A stretch of DNA of 64,000 nucleotides from Haloterrigena salina JCM 13891 (GTDB lineage: Archaea; Halobacteriota; Halobacteria; Halobacteriales; Natrialbaceae). Below, one piece after another: positions 1-10,678 of the stretch. Every line of letters begins with the position of its first letter. Position 1 is the first letter of the stretch. The notes under the pieces were generated by a model. It made no database searches. It was not told the origin of the DNA and was given only the letters and a program-made list of their open reading frames with translations. A program made the translations under genes and the position numbers. Location of the stretch: contig NZ_AOIS01000036.1 in assembly GCF_000337495.1 (NCBI RefSeq), forward strand, positions 1 through 64,000. Direction: 5' to 3'.

Positions 1-749
1 TTCTCGGCTTCCTGCTTGCGCTCGAGGAAGTCCTCGAGATCGCTCTCGTCCTCGAAGGCCGTCCCGTAGATGCGGGTCTGCATCGTGTTCTCCTCGTCGC
101 CGCGCCAGTAGGCGCCCGCGATCTCGAGCAGTTCGACGACGCCGATCTCGCCCGTCGAGTCGACGTGGGGACCGGCACAGAGGTCCTCCCACTCGCCCTG
201 TTTGTAGAAGGAGACGGTGTCGTTCTCGTCGGCGAACTCCTCGAGTAGTTCGAGCTTGTAGGGCTCGCCCTCGAGGCGCTGTTCGGCCTCCTCGATCGAG
301 ACGTCCTCGCGCTCGATCTCGTAGTCCTCGGCGATGATCTCCTCGATTTCGTCCTCGAGTTCCGCGAGGTCCTCCTCGTCGACGTCTAAGTTATCGAAGT
401 CGTAGTAGAAGCCCTCGTCCGTCGGCGGGCCGATCGCGAGTTTGACCTCGTCCTCGTCGTACAGACGCTCGACGGCCTGGGCGAGGCAGTGGGCCGCGGA
501 GTGGCGCATGACTTCGAGGTACTCCTCGGAGCCGTCGGTGACGATCTCGAGTTCGACGCCGTCGTAGACGGGTTCCTCCTTGGCGACGAGTTCGCCGTCG
601 AGCTTGCCGGCGACCGTGTCGCTGCCGAGGCCGGGGCCGATCTCGTAGGCGCAGTCCTCGACCGTCGCGTCGGATGCGACCTCGAGTTCGGAGCCGTCGG
701 GCAGTACGACCGTTATCCGTTCCTGTGACTGGGAATCTGATTCTGACAT
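1..749 (-). CDS. thrS: Threonyl-tRNA synthetase, N-terminal part (3' end lies outside the window)
   Basis: Charges tRNA-Thr with threonine in the cytoplasm. The 249 visible codons start at the ATG (749-747), MSESDSQSQERITVVLPDG. They show a TGS domain (about residues 5-70) followed by the ThrRS editing-type second domain, with its HSAAH zinc/editing motif near residue 83 and the CAGPH motif near residue 190. This N-terminal layout (TGS plus HxxxH...C editing domain) is the bacterial-type ThrRS arrangement. The catalytic core and anticodon domain would lie upstream of base 1. A tRNA-Thr gene occurs elsewhere in the window (40506-40579). The open frame runs off the edge, so the product is partial here only because of the window boundary. 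Confidence 0.95.
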   Translation of the reverse strand, partial: MSESDSQSQERITVVLPDGSELEVASDATVEDCAYEIGPGLGSDTVAGKLDGELVAKEEPVYDGVELEIVTDGSEEYLEVMRHSAAHCLAQAVERLYDEDEVKLAIGPPTDEGFYYDFDNLDVDEEDLAELEDEIEEIIAEDYEIEREDVSIEEAEQRLEGEPYKLELLEEFADENDTVSFYKQGEWEDLCAGPHVDSTGEIGVVELLEIAGAYWRGDEENTMQTRIYGTAFEDESDLEDFLERKQEAE

Positions 750-1032
750 GGGTATCGGTATGACTGTGGGTAGTGCTGTGGCTGTCGCTGATCTGGGAAC
801 TTCGGTGAGAAGTTCGGTCGGGCGTCCGCCGTGGCCGCTCGGCTGCGGGTCCGTTTCGACACAGCCGGCGGTAGGTGTGGGTTAGAAGCGGGCGTAAGCC
901 CCTGTAAAGCGGACACCTACCATCGTGGCTACGCGTAGTCTCGACCGCAATAAAAGCATTGTGATGGTGAGCGACGAGGACTCGCGACCGCTACCGGCGG
1001 GGATGCGGTCGCGACCTCCGTCCGCGGTCGGC

Positions 1033-1479
1033 TCAATCCGCGGTCGACTCCTCGCCGAGTTCCTCGAGCGGCGGAACGACGCCGAGCTCCTGGAACAGCC
1101 CGAGCGCGTCGTAGCTCGTCCACAGTTCGGCGATCGTCCCGTCCTCGACGCGGTACATCTCCATTCCCGACACGGAGACTCGATCGCCGGTCGGCTCTAA
1201 GCCCATGAACGACCCCTCGTGAGTTCCGCGCGCGGTGTACCGCAGCGCGACGGTCTCCCCCTCGGCGACTGCGGCTTCGACTTCGTATTCCACGTCGGGA
1301 AACGCCTCGCGGTAGGTTTCGACGTACTCCCTGTACTCGTCGCGCCCTCGCAGGTCGTCGCCCGCGGACGGATCGTGCAGCACGAACCCCTCCGCGAAGA
1401 TCTCGTCGATCGCGTCGAGATCGCCGTCGGTCCATACCTCCTCCGGATCGCGCCGAACGAGCGCCTTGTTGTCTGTCAT
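1033..1479 (-). CDS. SnoaL/ester-cyclase-like (NTF2 fold) protein
   Basis: 148 residues starting [17 protein letters not shown] longer frame upstream is Arg-rich and unlike the acidic proteome, so I chose the ATG at 1479. The pattern is that of the SnoaL-like polyketide-cyclase family: an N-terminal helix ([22 protein letters not shown]), a [45 protein letters not shown]-type core, and [20 protein letters not shown] strands. Members are small alpha+beta cone proteins, often of unknown substrate. It is transcribed divergently from the HAD gene at 1706. Substrate and role cannot be told from the sequence. Confidence 0.8.
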   Translation of the reverse strand: MTDNKALVRRDPEEVWTDGDLDAIDEIFAEGFVLHDPSAGDDLRGRDEYREYVETYREAFPDVEYEVEAAVAEGETVALRYTARGTHEGSFMGLEPTGDRVSVSGMEMYRVEDGTIAELWTSYDALGLFQELGVVPPLEELGEESTAD

Positions 1480-1705
1480 TGTTCGAATACAGCGGTACCG
1501 TCCCGCGGCGCGCTCCGCGCTCCCGCTCGCGGAGGCGCGGCGACCGCGTCGAACGGCTCGGCGACGTACCACGAACCGGCTTGTAAAGGGGACACACTAC
1601 GGCACCGTCGCTCCCCGAGGCCCGGACGAGCGGCCGGTGCCGGAGCGCAGACGGACCGGTGCCGGTACCGATACTCGTTTTGCGCTTCACGAAGCACGAG
1701 ACCGT

Positions 1706-2410
1706 ATGACCACCGAGGCCGCGCTCTTCGACCTCGACGACACGTGCTACCCGTACCCGCCGTGCAACGAGGCGGGCAAGGAGGCGGCCTGGCGGACCGC
1801 TCGCGATCTGGAGTACGACTTCGACCGCGAGGAATTCGACGCGTTCTATCGGGAGGGTCGTCGAGCCGTCAAACGGGAGATCCCCGAGACGGCGGCCAGC
1901 CACGAACGGGTGCTCTACTTCAAGCGGGCCGTCGAGCGTCACGCGGGCACGCACCGGTCCGGCGACGCGCTGGCGATGGGCGAGGCGTACTGGGACGCGT
2001 TTATCGACGAGATCGAGCCGTTCCCGGGAGTCGCAGAGACGTTCGAGACGCTGGCCGATCGGGACGTCGACGTCGCGATCGTGACCAACCTCACGACGCG
2101 GATCCAACTCGAGAAACTCGACGCAATGGGCCTCGACGAGCACGTCGATCTGCTCGTGACCTCCGAGGAGCTGGGCCGCGAGAAACCCGCTTCGCTGATG
2201 TTTACACATCCGCTCGCGCGGCTCGACCGACGTCCCTCGGAAACGGTGATGGTGGGCAACTCGATCCGAACGGATATCCACGGAGCCAACGCCGTCGGTA
2301 TCGAGACGGTGCTGTTCAACGGCGACGTCGACGAGGCGTCGCTCGAGGGCGACCGAAACCCGGACCACAAGATCGACGCGTTCGACGAACTGCTGGAGGT
2401 GATCCGATGA
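1706..2410 (+). CDS. HAD-superfamily hydrolase (pyrimidine 5'-nucleotidase/SDT1-like)
   Basis: 234 residues starting [19 protein letters not shown]. Motif I is DLDDT near residue 10, motif II is the VTNLTT strand near residue 125, motif III is the lysine in GREKPAS near residue 156, and motif IV is [10 protein letters not shown] near residue 180. These place it in HAD subfamily I, phosphatases acting on small phosphorylated metabolites. The ATG of the following aldolase overlaps its stop (ATGA), so the two are translationally coupled. That suggests a shared sugar-phosphate or nucleotide-salvage step (inference). Upstream in-frame sequence exists but is Arg/Pro-rich and unlikely to be translated. 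Confidence 0.85.
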   Translation: MTTEAALFDLDDTCYPYPPCNEAGKEAAWRTARDLEYDFDREEFDAFYREGRRAVKREIPETAASHERVLYFKRAVERHAGTHRSGDALAMGEAYWDAFIDEIEPFPGVAETFETLADRDVDVAIVTNLTTRIQLEKLDAMGLDEHVDLLVTSEELGREKPASLMFTHPLARLDRRPSETVMVGNSIRTDIHGANAVGIETVLFNGDVDEASLEGDRNPDHKIDAFDELLEVIR

Positions 2411-3048
2411 TCCTCGAGGACGAACGCCGAGCGATCGTCGAGCGCGCGCCGGACCTCGCGGCGCTGACGCCCGGCCGAACGGGCAACCTGAGCGTTCGCG
2501 ACGGCGAAGCCGGCGACGCATTCGCGATCACGCCGACCGGCGTTCCCTACGACGGCTTCGACGCCGCGGACGTCCCGGTCGTTGGCATCGACGGCGAGCG
2601 GCGCGACGGTGCGATGGCCCCGAGCAGCGAGGTGCCGATGCACACCGCGATCTACCGCCGCGAGGACGTCGGCGCGATCGTCCACACCCACTCGCCGTGG
2701 TCGACGACGCTGGCGGTCGCCCGTGAGCCGCTGCCGCCGATCCACTACATGATCGTCGCGGTCGGCAAGCGCGTCCCCGTCGCCGAGTACGCGCCCTACG
2801 GCACCGACGAGTTGGCCGAGAACATCGTCCGGGCGATGGACGAGGCCGAGACGACCGCGACGCTCATCGAAAACCACGGACTCGTCGTCACGGCGCCGGA
2901 CCTCGAGACCGCGCTCGAGAACGCCCACCACGTCGAGAGCCTGGCTCGGCTGTACCTCCAGACTCGCGCCGCCGGCCTCGAGCCGACGAGGCTCTCGGAC
3001 GCCCAACTCGAGACGGTCGTCGAAAAGTTCGAGTCCTACGGGCAGTAG
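2407..3048 (+). CDS. Class II aldolase/adducin-family protein (fuculose-phosphate aldolase-like)
   Basis: 213 residues, starting at the ATG that overlaps the stop of the HAD gene. Family marks: the phosphate-binding TGNLSVRDG motif near residue 27, [11 protein letters not shown] with the catalytic glutamate near 73, the zinc-binding HTHS pair near 95, and a third histidine in IENHGLVV near 157. Class II aldolases cleave L-fuculose-1-phosphate, ribulose-phosphate or methylthioribulose-phosphate type substrates with Zn2+. The coupled HAD phosphatase could dephosphorylate a product or substrate. The exact substrate is unknown. Confidence 0.87.
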   Translation: MILEDERRAIVERAPDLAALTPGRTGNLSVRDGEAGDAFAITPTGVPYDGFDAADVPVVGIDGERRDGAMAPSSEVPMHTAIYRREDVGAIVHTHSPWSTTLAVAREPLPPIHYMIVAVGKRVPVAEYAPYGTDELAENIVRAMDEAETTATLIENHGLVVTAPDLETALENAHHVESLARLYLQTRAAGLEPTRLSDAQLETVVEKFESYGQ

Positions 3049-3076
3049 CGGCCGGTGCCGTCAGCGGCGGGGAGAC

Positions 3077-3601
3077 TCACTGCGAGTCGAGCAGGTCGCT
3101 CGCGGTCACCAGCGCTTCCAACTCCACGCCGGCCTCCTCGACGTTCTCGCGGCCGCCCTCCTCGCGGTCGACGACGACGAGCGCGCGCTCGACGGTCGCG
3201 CCCGCCTCCCGGAGCGCCTCGACGGCCTCGACGAGGCTCGTCCCCGTCGTCACGATGTCCTCGACGACGACGACCTCCTCGCCGTCCTCGAGTCGGCCCT
3301 CGATCAGGTTCCCGGTGCCGTACTCCTTGCGCTGCTTGCGCGCGATGACGTAGGGGACGCCGGCCGCGACGCTCGTCGCGGCGGCGAGGGGGACGCCGCC
3401 CAGCGCGACGCCGCCGAGCTTGTCGTCGGCCGCGAGCCGGTCGGCGAACGCCTCCGCGATGGCCTCGAGACAGTCGGGATCGGTCTCGAAGAGGTACTTG
3501 TCGACGTAGTACTCGCTGGTGCCGCCGTGGGAGAGCTCGAACTCGCCGAACTTGACCGCCTCCGCGTCCCGCAGGGCCTCGATGAGTGCCTCGTTCGTCA
3601 T
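3077..3601 (-). CDS. pyrE: Orotate phosphoribosyltransferase
   Basis: Adds phosphoribose from PRPP to orotate to give OMP in UMP synthesis. 174 residues starting [21 protein letters not shown]. The PRPP-binding loop [13 protein letters not shown] lies near residue 112, and the flexible-loop KQRKEYG near 87, both typical of PyrE. Size matches archaeal orotate PRTases. The long open frame extending upstream to 5362 on this strand is antisense to the esterase gene and rejected. It is convergent with the aldolase gene, with a gap of 28 bases. Confidence 0.95.
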   Translation of the reverse strand: MTNEALIEALRDAEAVKFGEFELSHGGTSEYYVDKYLFETDPDCLEAIAEAFADRLAADDKLGGVALGGVPLAAATSVAAGVPYVIARKQRKEYGTGNLIEGRLEDGEEVVVVEDIVTTGTSLVEAVEALREAGATVERALVVVDREEGGRENVEEAGVELEALVTASDLLDSQ

Positions 3602-3709
3602 TGCTCGAAGGGGCGCACCGGACCGAAATAAGCGGTGTGGAACGGATCGACGGCCGCGCCGGCGACCGATGCGCATACCTTTTTGTTCCGTCGATGAGTG
3701 TCCCGAGAT

Positions 3710-4678
<969 letters not shown>

Positions 4679-4740
4679 CGGGACGCCGACTCGATCGGTA
4701 GCGGTCGTCCCGAGAGCGAAGGCGTCGAACCGGCGACGGA

Positions 4741-5535
4741 CTACTGCCTGCCGAGGAACGACTCGATTTCCGCCGCGATCGGTTCCGATGCTTCGGCGGG
4801 ACCGCTGTGGCTGATCCCGTCGAACTCCACGAGGCGACTGTGCGGCAGCGCGTCGTGGACCGCGCGGGCGCTCTTCCGGAGGAAGTCGGGGCCGTCGGTG
4901 CCGGTCAGCACGAGCGCGGGGGCGTCGACGTCGAGACGATCGGGAAGTCGGTACCGCTCGACGGCGCGGTTCATCCGCAGGACTTCCTCGGCGAGATCGA
5001 CGCAGTCCGGCCAGACCGGCCACTCGGCTAACCAGGCGTCGAGATCGTCGATTCCGTCGGGATGGAGGACCAGTTCTACGTAGCGTTTCACCGCCTCGCC
5101 GCGTCGGCCGTCCTCGATGAGCGCCTCCATTCGGTCGGCGAGATCGGCTCGTTTCCGGAACTCGTCGGGGAGCACCGCCGGTTCGTAGGCGACGACCGCG
5201 TCGACCGCCGCGTCGGTCGCGGCCTCGAGCGCGGTGAGCGCGCCGTAGGAGTGTCCGAAGAGGATCGGACCGCCGTCGATGTCGTCGGCGAGCGCCCGGA
5301 CGTACCGGGCTTCGCGTTCCAGTACCTCGTCCGCGCTCGTCTCCGCCGGGTCGTCGAGGCACGTGCCGAAGCCCGGCCGCTGGGGGACGATCGTCGTATA
5401 CTCCTCGAGGTGGGGGACGACGGGCGTCCAGTACTCTCGAGGGGCCATCCCACCATGGAGTAGGATCAATGGTCGACCGTCGCCGCGTCGTTTGTACTCG
5501 ACTCTCCGACCGTCTTCGGATCGCGTCGTCTGCAT
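4741..5535 (-). CDS. Alpha/beta hydrolase
   Basis: 264 residues starting [18 protein letters not shown]. It shows the HGG oxyanion region ([12 protein letters not shown]) near residue 27, the nucleophile elbow GHSYGA near 98, an Asp region [10 protein letters not shown] near 215 and a catalytic His in GISHSGPAE near 246. This is the canonical fold of small soluble esterases and C-C or peroxidase-type hydrolases, and the motifs do not settle a substrate. It is convergent with the HSL-family esterase (gap of 62 bases) and divergent from the HTH regulator at 5686. Confidence 0.85.
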   Translation of the reverse strand: MQTTRSEDGRRVEYKRRGDGRPLILLHGGMAPREYWTPVVPHLEEYTTIVPQRPGFGTCLDDPAETSADEVLEREARYVRALADDIDGGPILFGHSYGALTALEAATDAAVDAVVAYEPAVLPDEFRKRADLADRMEALIEDGRRGEAVKRYVELVLHPDGIDDLDAWLAEWPVWPDCVDLAEEVLRMNRAVERYRLPDRLDVDAPALVLTGTDGPDFLRKSARAVHDALPHSRLVEFDGISHSGPAEASEPIAAEIESFLGRQ

Positions 5536-5685
5536 GGGTCGCTACCGAGGGAGGCGACCGGACTAAGTCGTTCTCTCAGTGATCCGGCTGTTTAAGTCGA
5601 CCGTCGAGCGCCCGGTCGGCGAGCGGACCCATCTCTCGGCTGACCGTTTCGATGTTCCCATTTGCCTCGACGGAAACGATGTCGT

Positions 5686-6372
5686 ATGAGCCTCGTCGCC
5701 GAATTCGAGATTCGCTGCGATGCGCTCCCGCTCGTCGGAGTCGCGGCGGCGGTGCCCGACGCGACCGTCCTCCTCGAGTTGCAGTACAACCACGGGAATC
5801 GGCCGCTGTTCATCGTCACCGCGACCGGGGGCTCTCGAACCGCGACCGAGACCGCGTTTACCGACGCTGTCGACGTCGAGGACTGGACCCTGATCGGACG
5901 GGCCGGAGAGACGCGTCGCTATCAGCTCACGCCGGCGTTGAGCTTCGAAGAACAACTCGGCGACGAGATCGACGACCTCGCGGGGCTCGAGGCCCTCGCC
6001 AGGACCGACGCCCTTATCGAACGGATCGAGGTGGAGCCGAACGGGTGGCGGCAGACGGGATGGTTCGCCGACCGTGACGCCTTTACCGCGTTCTCGTCGT
6101 TCTGGCAGCACAATGCCGGGTTCCGACTGCACCGTCTCACTCGCGACCGGACGCCCTCGCCGCCGGGCGAGGGGCTCACCGACCGCCAGCACGAGGCGCT
6201 CCGGACGGCCTACGAACTGGGTTACTTCGACGTCCCGCGTCGCACCTCCCTCGAGGAGGTCGCCGCGGAACTGGATATCTCCGCCTCCTCGGTGTCCGAG
6301 CGCCTCCGTCGGGCGCAGACGCGACTCATCCGAGAGACGGTCGCGACGACGTGGCCGCCGCTCTCGACGTAA
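5686..6372 (+). CDS. Bat-type HTH-10 transcriptional regulator
   Basis: 228 residues starting MSLVAEFEIRCDALPL. The C-terminal HTH-10 (bacterioopsin-activator) domain begins at LTDRQHEALRTAYELGYFDVPR near residue 164 and ends RLRRAQTRLIRE. The N-terminal half is the beta-rich sensor seen in this haloarchaeal family, with no PAS or GAF domain visible. It presumably controls nearby or distant genes in response to an unknown signal. It is divergent from the hydrolase at 5535 and lies 104 bases before aglM. A second, shorter member of the same class is at 51181. Confidence 0.88.
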   Translation: MSLVAEFEIRCDALPLVGVAAAVPDATVLLELQYNHGNRPLFIVTATGGSRTATETAFTDAVDVEDWTLIGRAGETRRYQLTPALSFEEQLGDEIDDLAGLEALARTDALIERIEVEPNGWRQTGWFADRDAFTAFSSFWQHNAGFRLHRLTRDRTPSPPGEGLTDRQHEALRTAYELGYFDVPRRTSLEEVAAELDISASSVSERLRRAQTRLIRETVATTWPPLST

Positions 6373-6476
6373 CGGCCGGTACCGCCGTCGAGTACGGGCG
6401 ACGATCGAGCAAGTTCCACGCGCAGTCTCGACCGGAACCCAAAAGCATCTACCGACGGCCGATATTGCGATACAGC

Positions 6477-7766
6477 ATGGACGTCTCTATCATCGGCAGC
6501 GGCTACGTCGGCACCACCGTCGCCGCCTGCCTCGCTGATCTCGGTCACGACGTACTCAACGTCGAGATCGACGAGGACATCGTCGCGACGATCAACGCGG
6601 GCGAGGCACCGATCCACGAGTCGGGCCTCGAGGAGCGCATCGCCGAGCACGCGGGAACGAACCTCCGCGCGACGACCGACTACGACGAGATCCGGGAAAC
6701 CGACGTCACCTTCCTCTGTCTCCCGACGCCCCAGACCGACGACGGCGCGCTCGATCTGGCGCCCATGCGGGCGGGCGCCGAGTCGCTGGGGCGGACGCTC
6801 GCCGAGAAGGACGGCGACCACCTCGTGGTCGTCAAGAGCACGGTCCTCCCGGGCACCACGGAGGAGGTCGTCGGACCGATCCTCGAGGCGGAGTCCGGCC
6901 GCCGAATCGGCGACGGGCTCGAGATCGCGATGAACCCCGAGTTCCTGCGGATGAGCACGGCCGTCGAGGACTTCCTCGAACCCGATAAGGTCGTGCTCGG
7001 CGCCTCGAGCGAGGGCGCCGCTGGCACTCTCCGCGAGTTGTACGCGCCAATTCTCGAGCGCGAGGAAACCGACCTCGTCGAGACCGACGTTCGGGAGGCG
7101 GAACTCATCAAGTACGCCAACAACGCCTTCCTCGCGTCGAAGGTCTCGCTTGTCAACGAACTGGGGAACATTGCGAAGGAGTACGGCGCGGACGCCTACG
7201 AGGTGCTCGCGGCGGTCGGGCTCGACGACCGTATCTCCGACCGCTTCATGCGCTCTGGGCTGGGCTGGGGCGGCTCCTGTTTCCCGAAGGACGTCAACGC
7301 CCTGCGGGCCGGTGCCCGCGAACAGGGGTACGATCCCGACCTGCTCGACGCCGTCGTCTCGGTCAACGACGAGCAGCCCCGCCGGCTCGTCGCCCTGCTC
7401 GCCGAGCACGTCCCGCTCGAGGGCGCTCGCGTCGCCGTGCTCGGCCTCTCCTTTAAGCCCGGAACCGACGACGTTCGCAAGTCCCGCGCGCTCGACGTGA
7501 TCGAACACCTCCGCGAGCGCGGCGCCGAGGTCGTCGCCTACGACCCGGTCGCGATCGAGAACGTCCGGCCGGACTACCCCGAGATCGAGTACGCCGACTC
7601 CGCGGACGCGGCCCTCGAGGGGGCCGACGGTGCGGTCGTCGCGACCGACTGGCCCGAGTTCGACGACCTCGCGTTCGACGGAATGGCGAACCGGGTGCTG
7701 GTCGACGGCCGCCGGATCGACGTCGATCGGGACGCCCTCGAGGTCTACGAGGGACTCACCTGGTAG
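6477..7766 (+). CDS. aglM: UDP-glucose 6-dehydrogenase (AglM-type)
   Basis: Oxidises UDP-glucose to UDP-glucuronic acid with two NAD+ steps. In haloarchaea this feeds the N-linked glycan (Agl) pathway. 429 residues: the Rossmann motif IGSGYVGTT at residue 6, the central helical part KYANNAFLASKVSLVNE near 212, the active-site cysteine C268 in GWGGSCFPKD, and the C-terminal UDP-binding domain with GLSFKPGTDDVR near 328. I chose the ATG at 6477 because the upstream in-frame extension is unlike the rest of the protein. aglJ follows 136 bases downstream in the same direction, which supports an N-glycosylation role. Confidence 0.93.
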   Translation: MDVSIIGSGYVGTTVAACLADLGHDVLNVEIDEDIVATINAGEAPIHESGLEERIAEHAGTNLRATTDYDEIRETDVTFLCLPTPQTDDGALDLAPMRAGAESLGRTLAEKDGDHLVVVKSTVLPGTTEEVVGPILEAESGRRIGDGLEIAMNPEFLRMSTAVEDFLEPDKVVLGASSEGAAGTLRELYAPILEREETDLVETDVREAELIKYANNAFLASKVSLVNELGNIAKEYGADAYEVLAAVGLDDRISDRFMRSGLGWGGSCFPKDVNALRAGAREQGYDPDLLDAVVSVNDEQPRRLVALLAEHVPLEGARVAVLGLSFKPGTDDVRKSRALDVIEHLRERGAEVVAYDPVAIENVRPDYPEIEYADSADAALEGADGAVVATDWPEFDDLAFDGMANRVLVDGRRIDVDRDALEVYEGLTW

Positions 7767-7902
7767 CGCCGATACCGATGATGGAGTCGCTCGAGTCGGG
7801 CCGGCGAACCGCGACGCGCGACGGGCCGTCTACGGGAGCCGTTATAACACGCGTATTACGCAATCAGTATCCTTTTGCGGCCGCGCACGGGAATGATCGT
7901 CG

Positions 7903-8925
7903 ATGGGAAATGACGCGGTTCGCGCGGATGCGATGCTCTCGAGCGGCGACGGCGAGGTCATCGCGATGAGTTCCGAGACGCGGGAGATCTCTCCCGACGA
8001 CGTTTGCGTTCTCATTCCGACCCTCGACGAGGCGGCGACGATCGGCGACGTCATCGACGGTTTCCACGAACAGGGCTACACGAACGTCCTCGTCGCCGAC
8101 GGCGGGAGCAACGACGACACTCGGGAGATCGCCCGCGATCGCGGTGCCCACGTTTTCGTCCAGTCCGGCGACGGAAAGGGCCAGGCCGTCCGCGAGGCCA
8201 TCGAGTACGTCAACGTCCCCTACGTGGTGATGTTAGACGGCGACGGGACCTACGATCCCGCCGACGTCGATACCATGATCGAGCCCCTCTCACGGGGGTA
8301 CGAGCACGTGGTCGGCAACCGCTTTGCCAACATGGACGACGACGCGATGAAGGCGTTGAACGGCGTCGGCAACCGAATGATCAACCGCTCGTTCAGCGTC
8401 ATTCACGGCGCCGACTACGAGGACATTCTCTCGGGGTACCGAGCGTTTACCGTCGACTCGTTCGACCGGCTCTCGATCGACTCGGACGGCTTCACCCTCG
8501 AGACGGAACTCGCCGTCGAGTGTGTCAAACACGGCATCGACACGACCGTCGTGCCGATCAGTTACCGCGCCCGTCCCGACGAGTCGGAGACGAACCTTCA
8601 CCCGGTCAAGGACGGCGGCACGATCATCCTCGCGCTGTACTCGCTGGCCAAGACGAACAATCCGCTGTTTTACTTCGGCAGTTTCGGCGTCGGCGGAATC
8701 CTCTTCGGTGGTGCGATCGCGTCGTACGTCCTCTGGGAGTGGGTGCAGTACCAGGTCGGCCACGAGATCATGGCGTTGGTCTCCGCGGCCGCGATCTTGC
8801 TTGGCGTTCAGTTGCTCATCTTCGGCGTCCTCTCCGATATGCTCCTCTCCTTGCACCGCGAGCAACGGCGCCGCCTCGAGCAGATCACTCGCAAGAGCCG
8901 CGAGCGAGACGACGACGGGCGATAG
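7903..8925 (+). CDS. aglJ: Dolichol-phosphate hexosyltransferase AglJ (first sugar of the S-layer N-glycan)
   Basis: A GT2 enzyme that loads the first hexose onto dolichol phosphate at the inner membrane face. 340 residues from ATG 7903; ATG 7966 (MSSETREIS) would give 319 residues and sits nearer the family's usual start. The GT-A core runs VLIPTLDEAATIGDV, ADGGSNDDTR, MLDGDGTYDP (DxD-type metal site) and LSGYRAF. Two C-terminal membrane segments follow (FYFGSFGVGGILFGGAIASY and IMALVSAAAILLGVQLLIF) with a basic tail. A TATA-like AT stretch (7840-7860) lies upstream. It sits next to aglM as in other haloarchaeal agl loci. Confidence 0.9.
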   Translation: MGNDAVRADAMLSSGDGEVIAMSSETREISPDDVCVLIPTLDEAATIGDVIDGFHEQGYTNVLVADGGSNDDTREIARDRGAHVFVQSGDGKGQAVREAIEYVNVPYVVMLDGDGTYDPADVDTMIEPLSRGYEHVVGNRFANMDDDAMKALNGVGNRMINRSFSVIHGADYEDILSGYRAFTVDSFDRLSIDSDGFTLETELAVECVKHGIDTTVVPISYRARPDESETNLHPVKDGGTIILALYSLAKTNNPLFYFGSFGVGGILFGGAIASYVLWEWVQYQVGHEIMALVSAAAILLGVQLLIFGVLSDMLLSLHREQRRRLEQITRKSRERDDDGR

Positions 8926-8929
8926 CGCG

Positions 8930-9259
8930 TTAAAAGGGCAGCATCGAGCGGACCTGCTGGAAGACGCCGTTGGAGTTGTTCCGCCGATACTCCTCGAACG
9001 GCCCGTGCAGTTCGTTCAACAGTTCCTGACGCGAGCGAAACTCCTCAACATCGACTTCCGCGAGCATCTCGCGCAGCGCGACGTCGTTTCCGTGGACGTT
9101 GTACGGAATGCGTTCGTGGCCGAGTTCGGCCGCGACGTCGTCTTTGGTCGCCGGAAACGATAGCTCCGCGTCCTTGAGACGAGCGTCGACGGCGGCGATA
9201 CCGAACTCGACGCTCTCGGGTTCGTCGTCGTCTCCGCTCGATGGTGGCCGGACTCCCAT
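8930..9259 (-). CDS. Haloarchaeal DUF5789-type small protein
   Basis: 109 residues starting MGVRPPSSGDDDEPESVEFG. The pattern is an acidic N-terminus, then ARLKDAELSFPATKDDVAAELG, EIPY-like segment and a C-terminal helical part ending in QQVRSMLPF. I recall this as the haloarchaea-specific DUF5789 family, whose function is unknown. It is convergent with aglJ (4-base gap). A longer upstream frame is hydrophobic and unlikely. No catalytic motif is visible. Confidence 0.75.
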   Translation of the reverse strand: MGVRPPSSGDDDEPESVEFGIAAVDARLKDAELSFPATKDDVAAELGHERIPYNVHGNDVALREMLAEVDVEEFRSRQELLNELHGPFEEYRRNNSNGVFQQVRSMLPF

Positions 9260-9428
9260 ACGATCACGTACCGTGTCCGGCCGCAAAACCGCTACGAAGA
9301 CGACCACGGAATCGCGCTCTCAGTCGCGGTCGAATCGCGCTCCCGATTCGGGAGCAAAGCGACGCTGCCGGACCGCGACGGACGCCCGCTCCCGACACGC
9401 ATTTGTCGCCGGCGATGAAGACACCTGT

Positions 9429-9638
9429 ATGACCGAATACACCACGGTCTCGATTCCGAAGGATCTGGCCGACCGCGTCGAGGAGACGATCGACGGCACC
9501 AGCTTCCAGAGCACGAGCGACCTCGTCCGGTTCCTGCTCCGGAGCATCGTCATCCAACACCAGAAGGAGGGCGAACTCACCGAAGCCGAGTTCGAGGAGA
9601 TCACCGAACAGCTTCGCGGCCTCGGCTACCTCGAGTAG
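9429..9638 (+). CDS. Small ribbon-helix-helix (CopG-like) protein
   Basis: 69 residues starting MTEYTTVSIPKDLADRVEE. The N-terminal TTVSIPKDLA strand and the following helices up to STSDLVRFLLRSIV match the ribbon-helix-helix DNA-binding fold. The C-terminal helix is acidic (EGELTEAEFEEITEQL). Such proteins usually act as dimeric autoregulators. It stands alone between divergent and convergent neighbours with no toxin-like partner adjacent, so a toxin-antitoxin role is not supported. Confidence 0.82.
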   Translation: MTEYTTVSIPKDLADRVEETIDGTSFQSTSDLVRFLLRSIVIQHQKEGELTEAEFEEITEQLRGLGYLE

Positions 9639-9863
9639 CGCGGGCGCCATCGCTCTCGAGGCCGAAGGGTCGCGTCTCGAGTCGGCGGCGCTCGATCCTC
9701 GAGGTAGCGGCGTCCGCGTTATCGAACCGGCGGTCGTCCGATCGCGGCTCGCTGCCAGCCGGCACGAGACGGCCCGTGACACCGCTCTTCTCGACACCCC
9801 GGTAGAACAGGCACGGTTATTATCTGGTTCGAGGCGCTAGCTCCGAGTGGAGGTCGAAGACGG

Positions 9864-10019
9864 ATGCCACACGTCCCGGACTTCCCATCGCCGTCGGACG
9901 ACGCCGACGACGATCGCGACCCGGAGCGTCGGAGCATCGTCGATCGAATAATCGGCGACGGCCACTGGCCGACGAGCGCCGCGCCGCGACCGGAGCCGGT
10001 TCCGGCCTCGTTCCGGTAG
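9864..10019 (+). CDS. Possible 51-residue small protein
   Basis: The ATG at 9864 opens 51 codons (MPHVPDFPSPSDDADDDRD...) ending in TAG. It is acidic and proline-rich, its third positions are GC-rich, and a TATA-like stretch (9816-9824) lies about 40 bases upstream. These make translation plausible but unproven. No homology is recognised. It could equally be a chance frame in a 427-base gap between two genes. Confidence 0.3.
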   Translation: MPHVPDFPSPSDDADDDRDPERRSIVDRIIGDGHWPTSAAPRPEPVPASFR

Positions 10020-10065
10020 CGGTCGCGGGCTCGCGGCGCGTTCGGATTCGGTTTTTCTCGCCGGG

Positions 10066-10491
10066 TTAGTCGGTCAGCGACTGGTCCGGCGGTCGCGCGT
10101 CGACGACCTCGAGGGGCTTGCGCCGACCGCGGCGATCGAAGGCGCCGAACGACCGGTCGTCGAGTTTCCAGGGCGGAACGGCGACGAAGATCACTTCCGC
10201 GAGGTCGTCCCGTCTGGTCACCTCGAGTTCCCGAAGCGGGTGCGAGACGAACTGTCCCTGCGTCTGGCGGGCCGGTGTCGTGAGATCGACGCCGAAGACG
10301 GCGTTGAGGGCGTTGTCGGGATCGGGAAGGAAGAAATCCGTGAAGACCGGCGTCTCGGGCGCCAACTCGGTCGTCGTGCCCTCGAGTTCGCCGGCGGGCG
10401 TCACCGAGACGCCGGTCGTCACGCGGTCCGGATCGGCGTCGCTGGCGAGATCGAGGAGAACGTCGACGAGCGCCCGCGTGATGTAGACCAC
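10066..10491 (-). CDS. Conserved haloarchaeal protein with a JAB/MPN-like N-terminus
   Basis: 141 residues, apparently from a GTG at 10491 (MVYITRALVDVLLDLASDADPD). The opening helix and the LNAVFGVDL...GQFVSHPLRELEV...VIFVAVPPW strands recall haloarchaeal proteins related to the JAB1/MPN (Rpn8/Rpn11) fold. However, the HxHx(7)Sx(2)D metalloprotease signature is not seen, so any peptidase activity is doubtful. It has no operon partner. Function unknown. Confidence 0.68.
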   Translation of the reverse strand: MVYITRALVDVLLDLASDADPDRVTTGVSVTPAGELEGTTTELAPETPVFTDFFLPDPDNALNAVFGVDLTTPARQTQGQFVSHPLRELEVTRRDDLAEVIFVAVPPWKLDDRSFGAFDRRGRRKPLEVVDARPPDQSLTD

Positions 10492-10678
10492 TATTCCCCG
10501 TAAGTACCGATCGTAGTTAGTTGTACCCCCACGGACGTCGCTGCAACCGATGTCGGAATGAGAGGGGACGATTCGACAATTTCGGAACAGAATACGGGCG
10601 ATTCGACAGTGCTGGAGCGCGATGCGAGCGCTTCGATCGTATCGGCACCGGTTTCACGGCGTAGTGACTTTTCTTCGT

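Noticed and set aside
9429-9638. Toxin-antitoxin antitoxin reading for the ribbon-helix-helix protein
   Set aside because: No toxin-like partner lies adjacent on either side.
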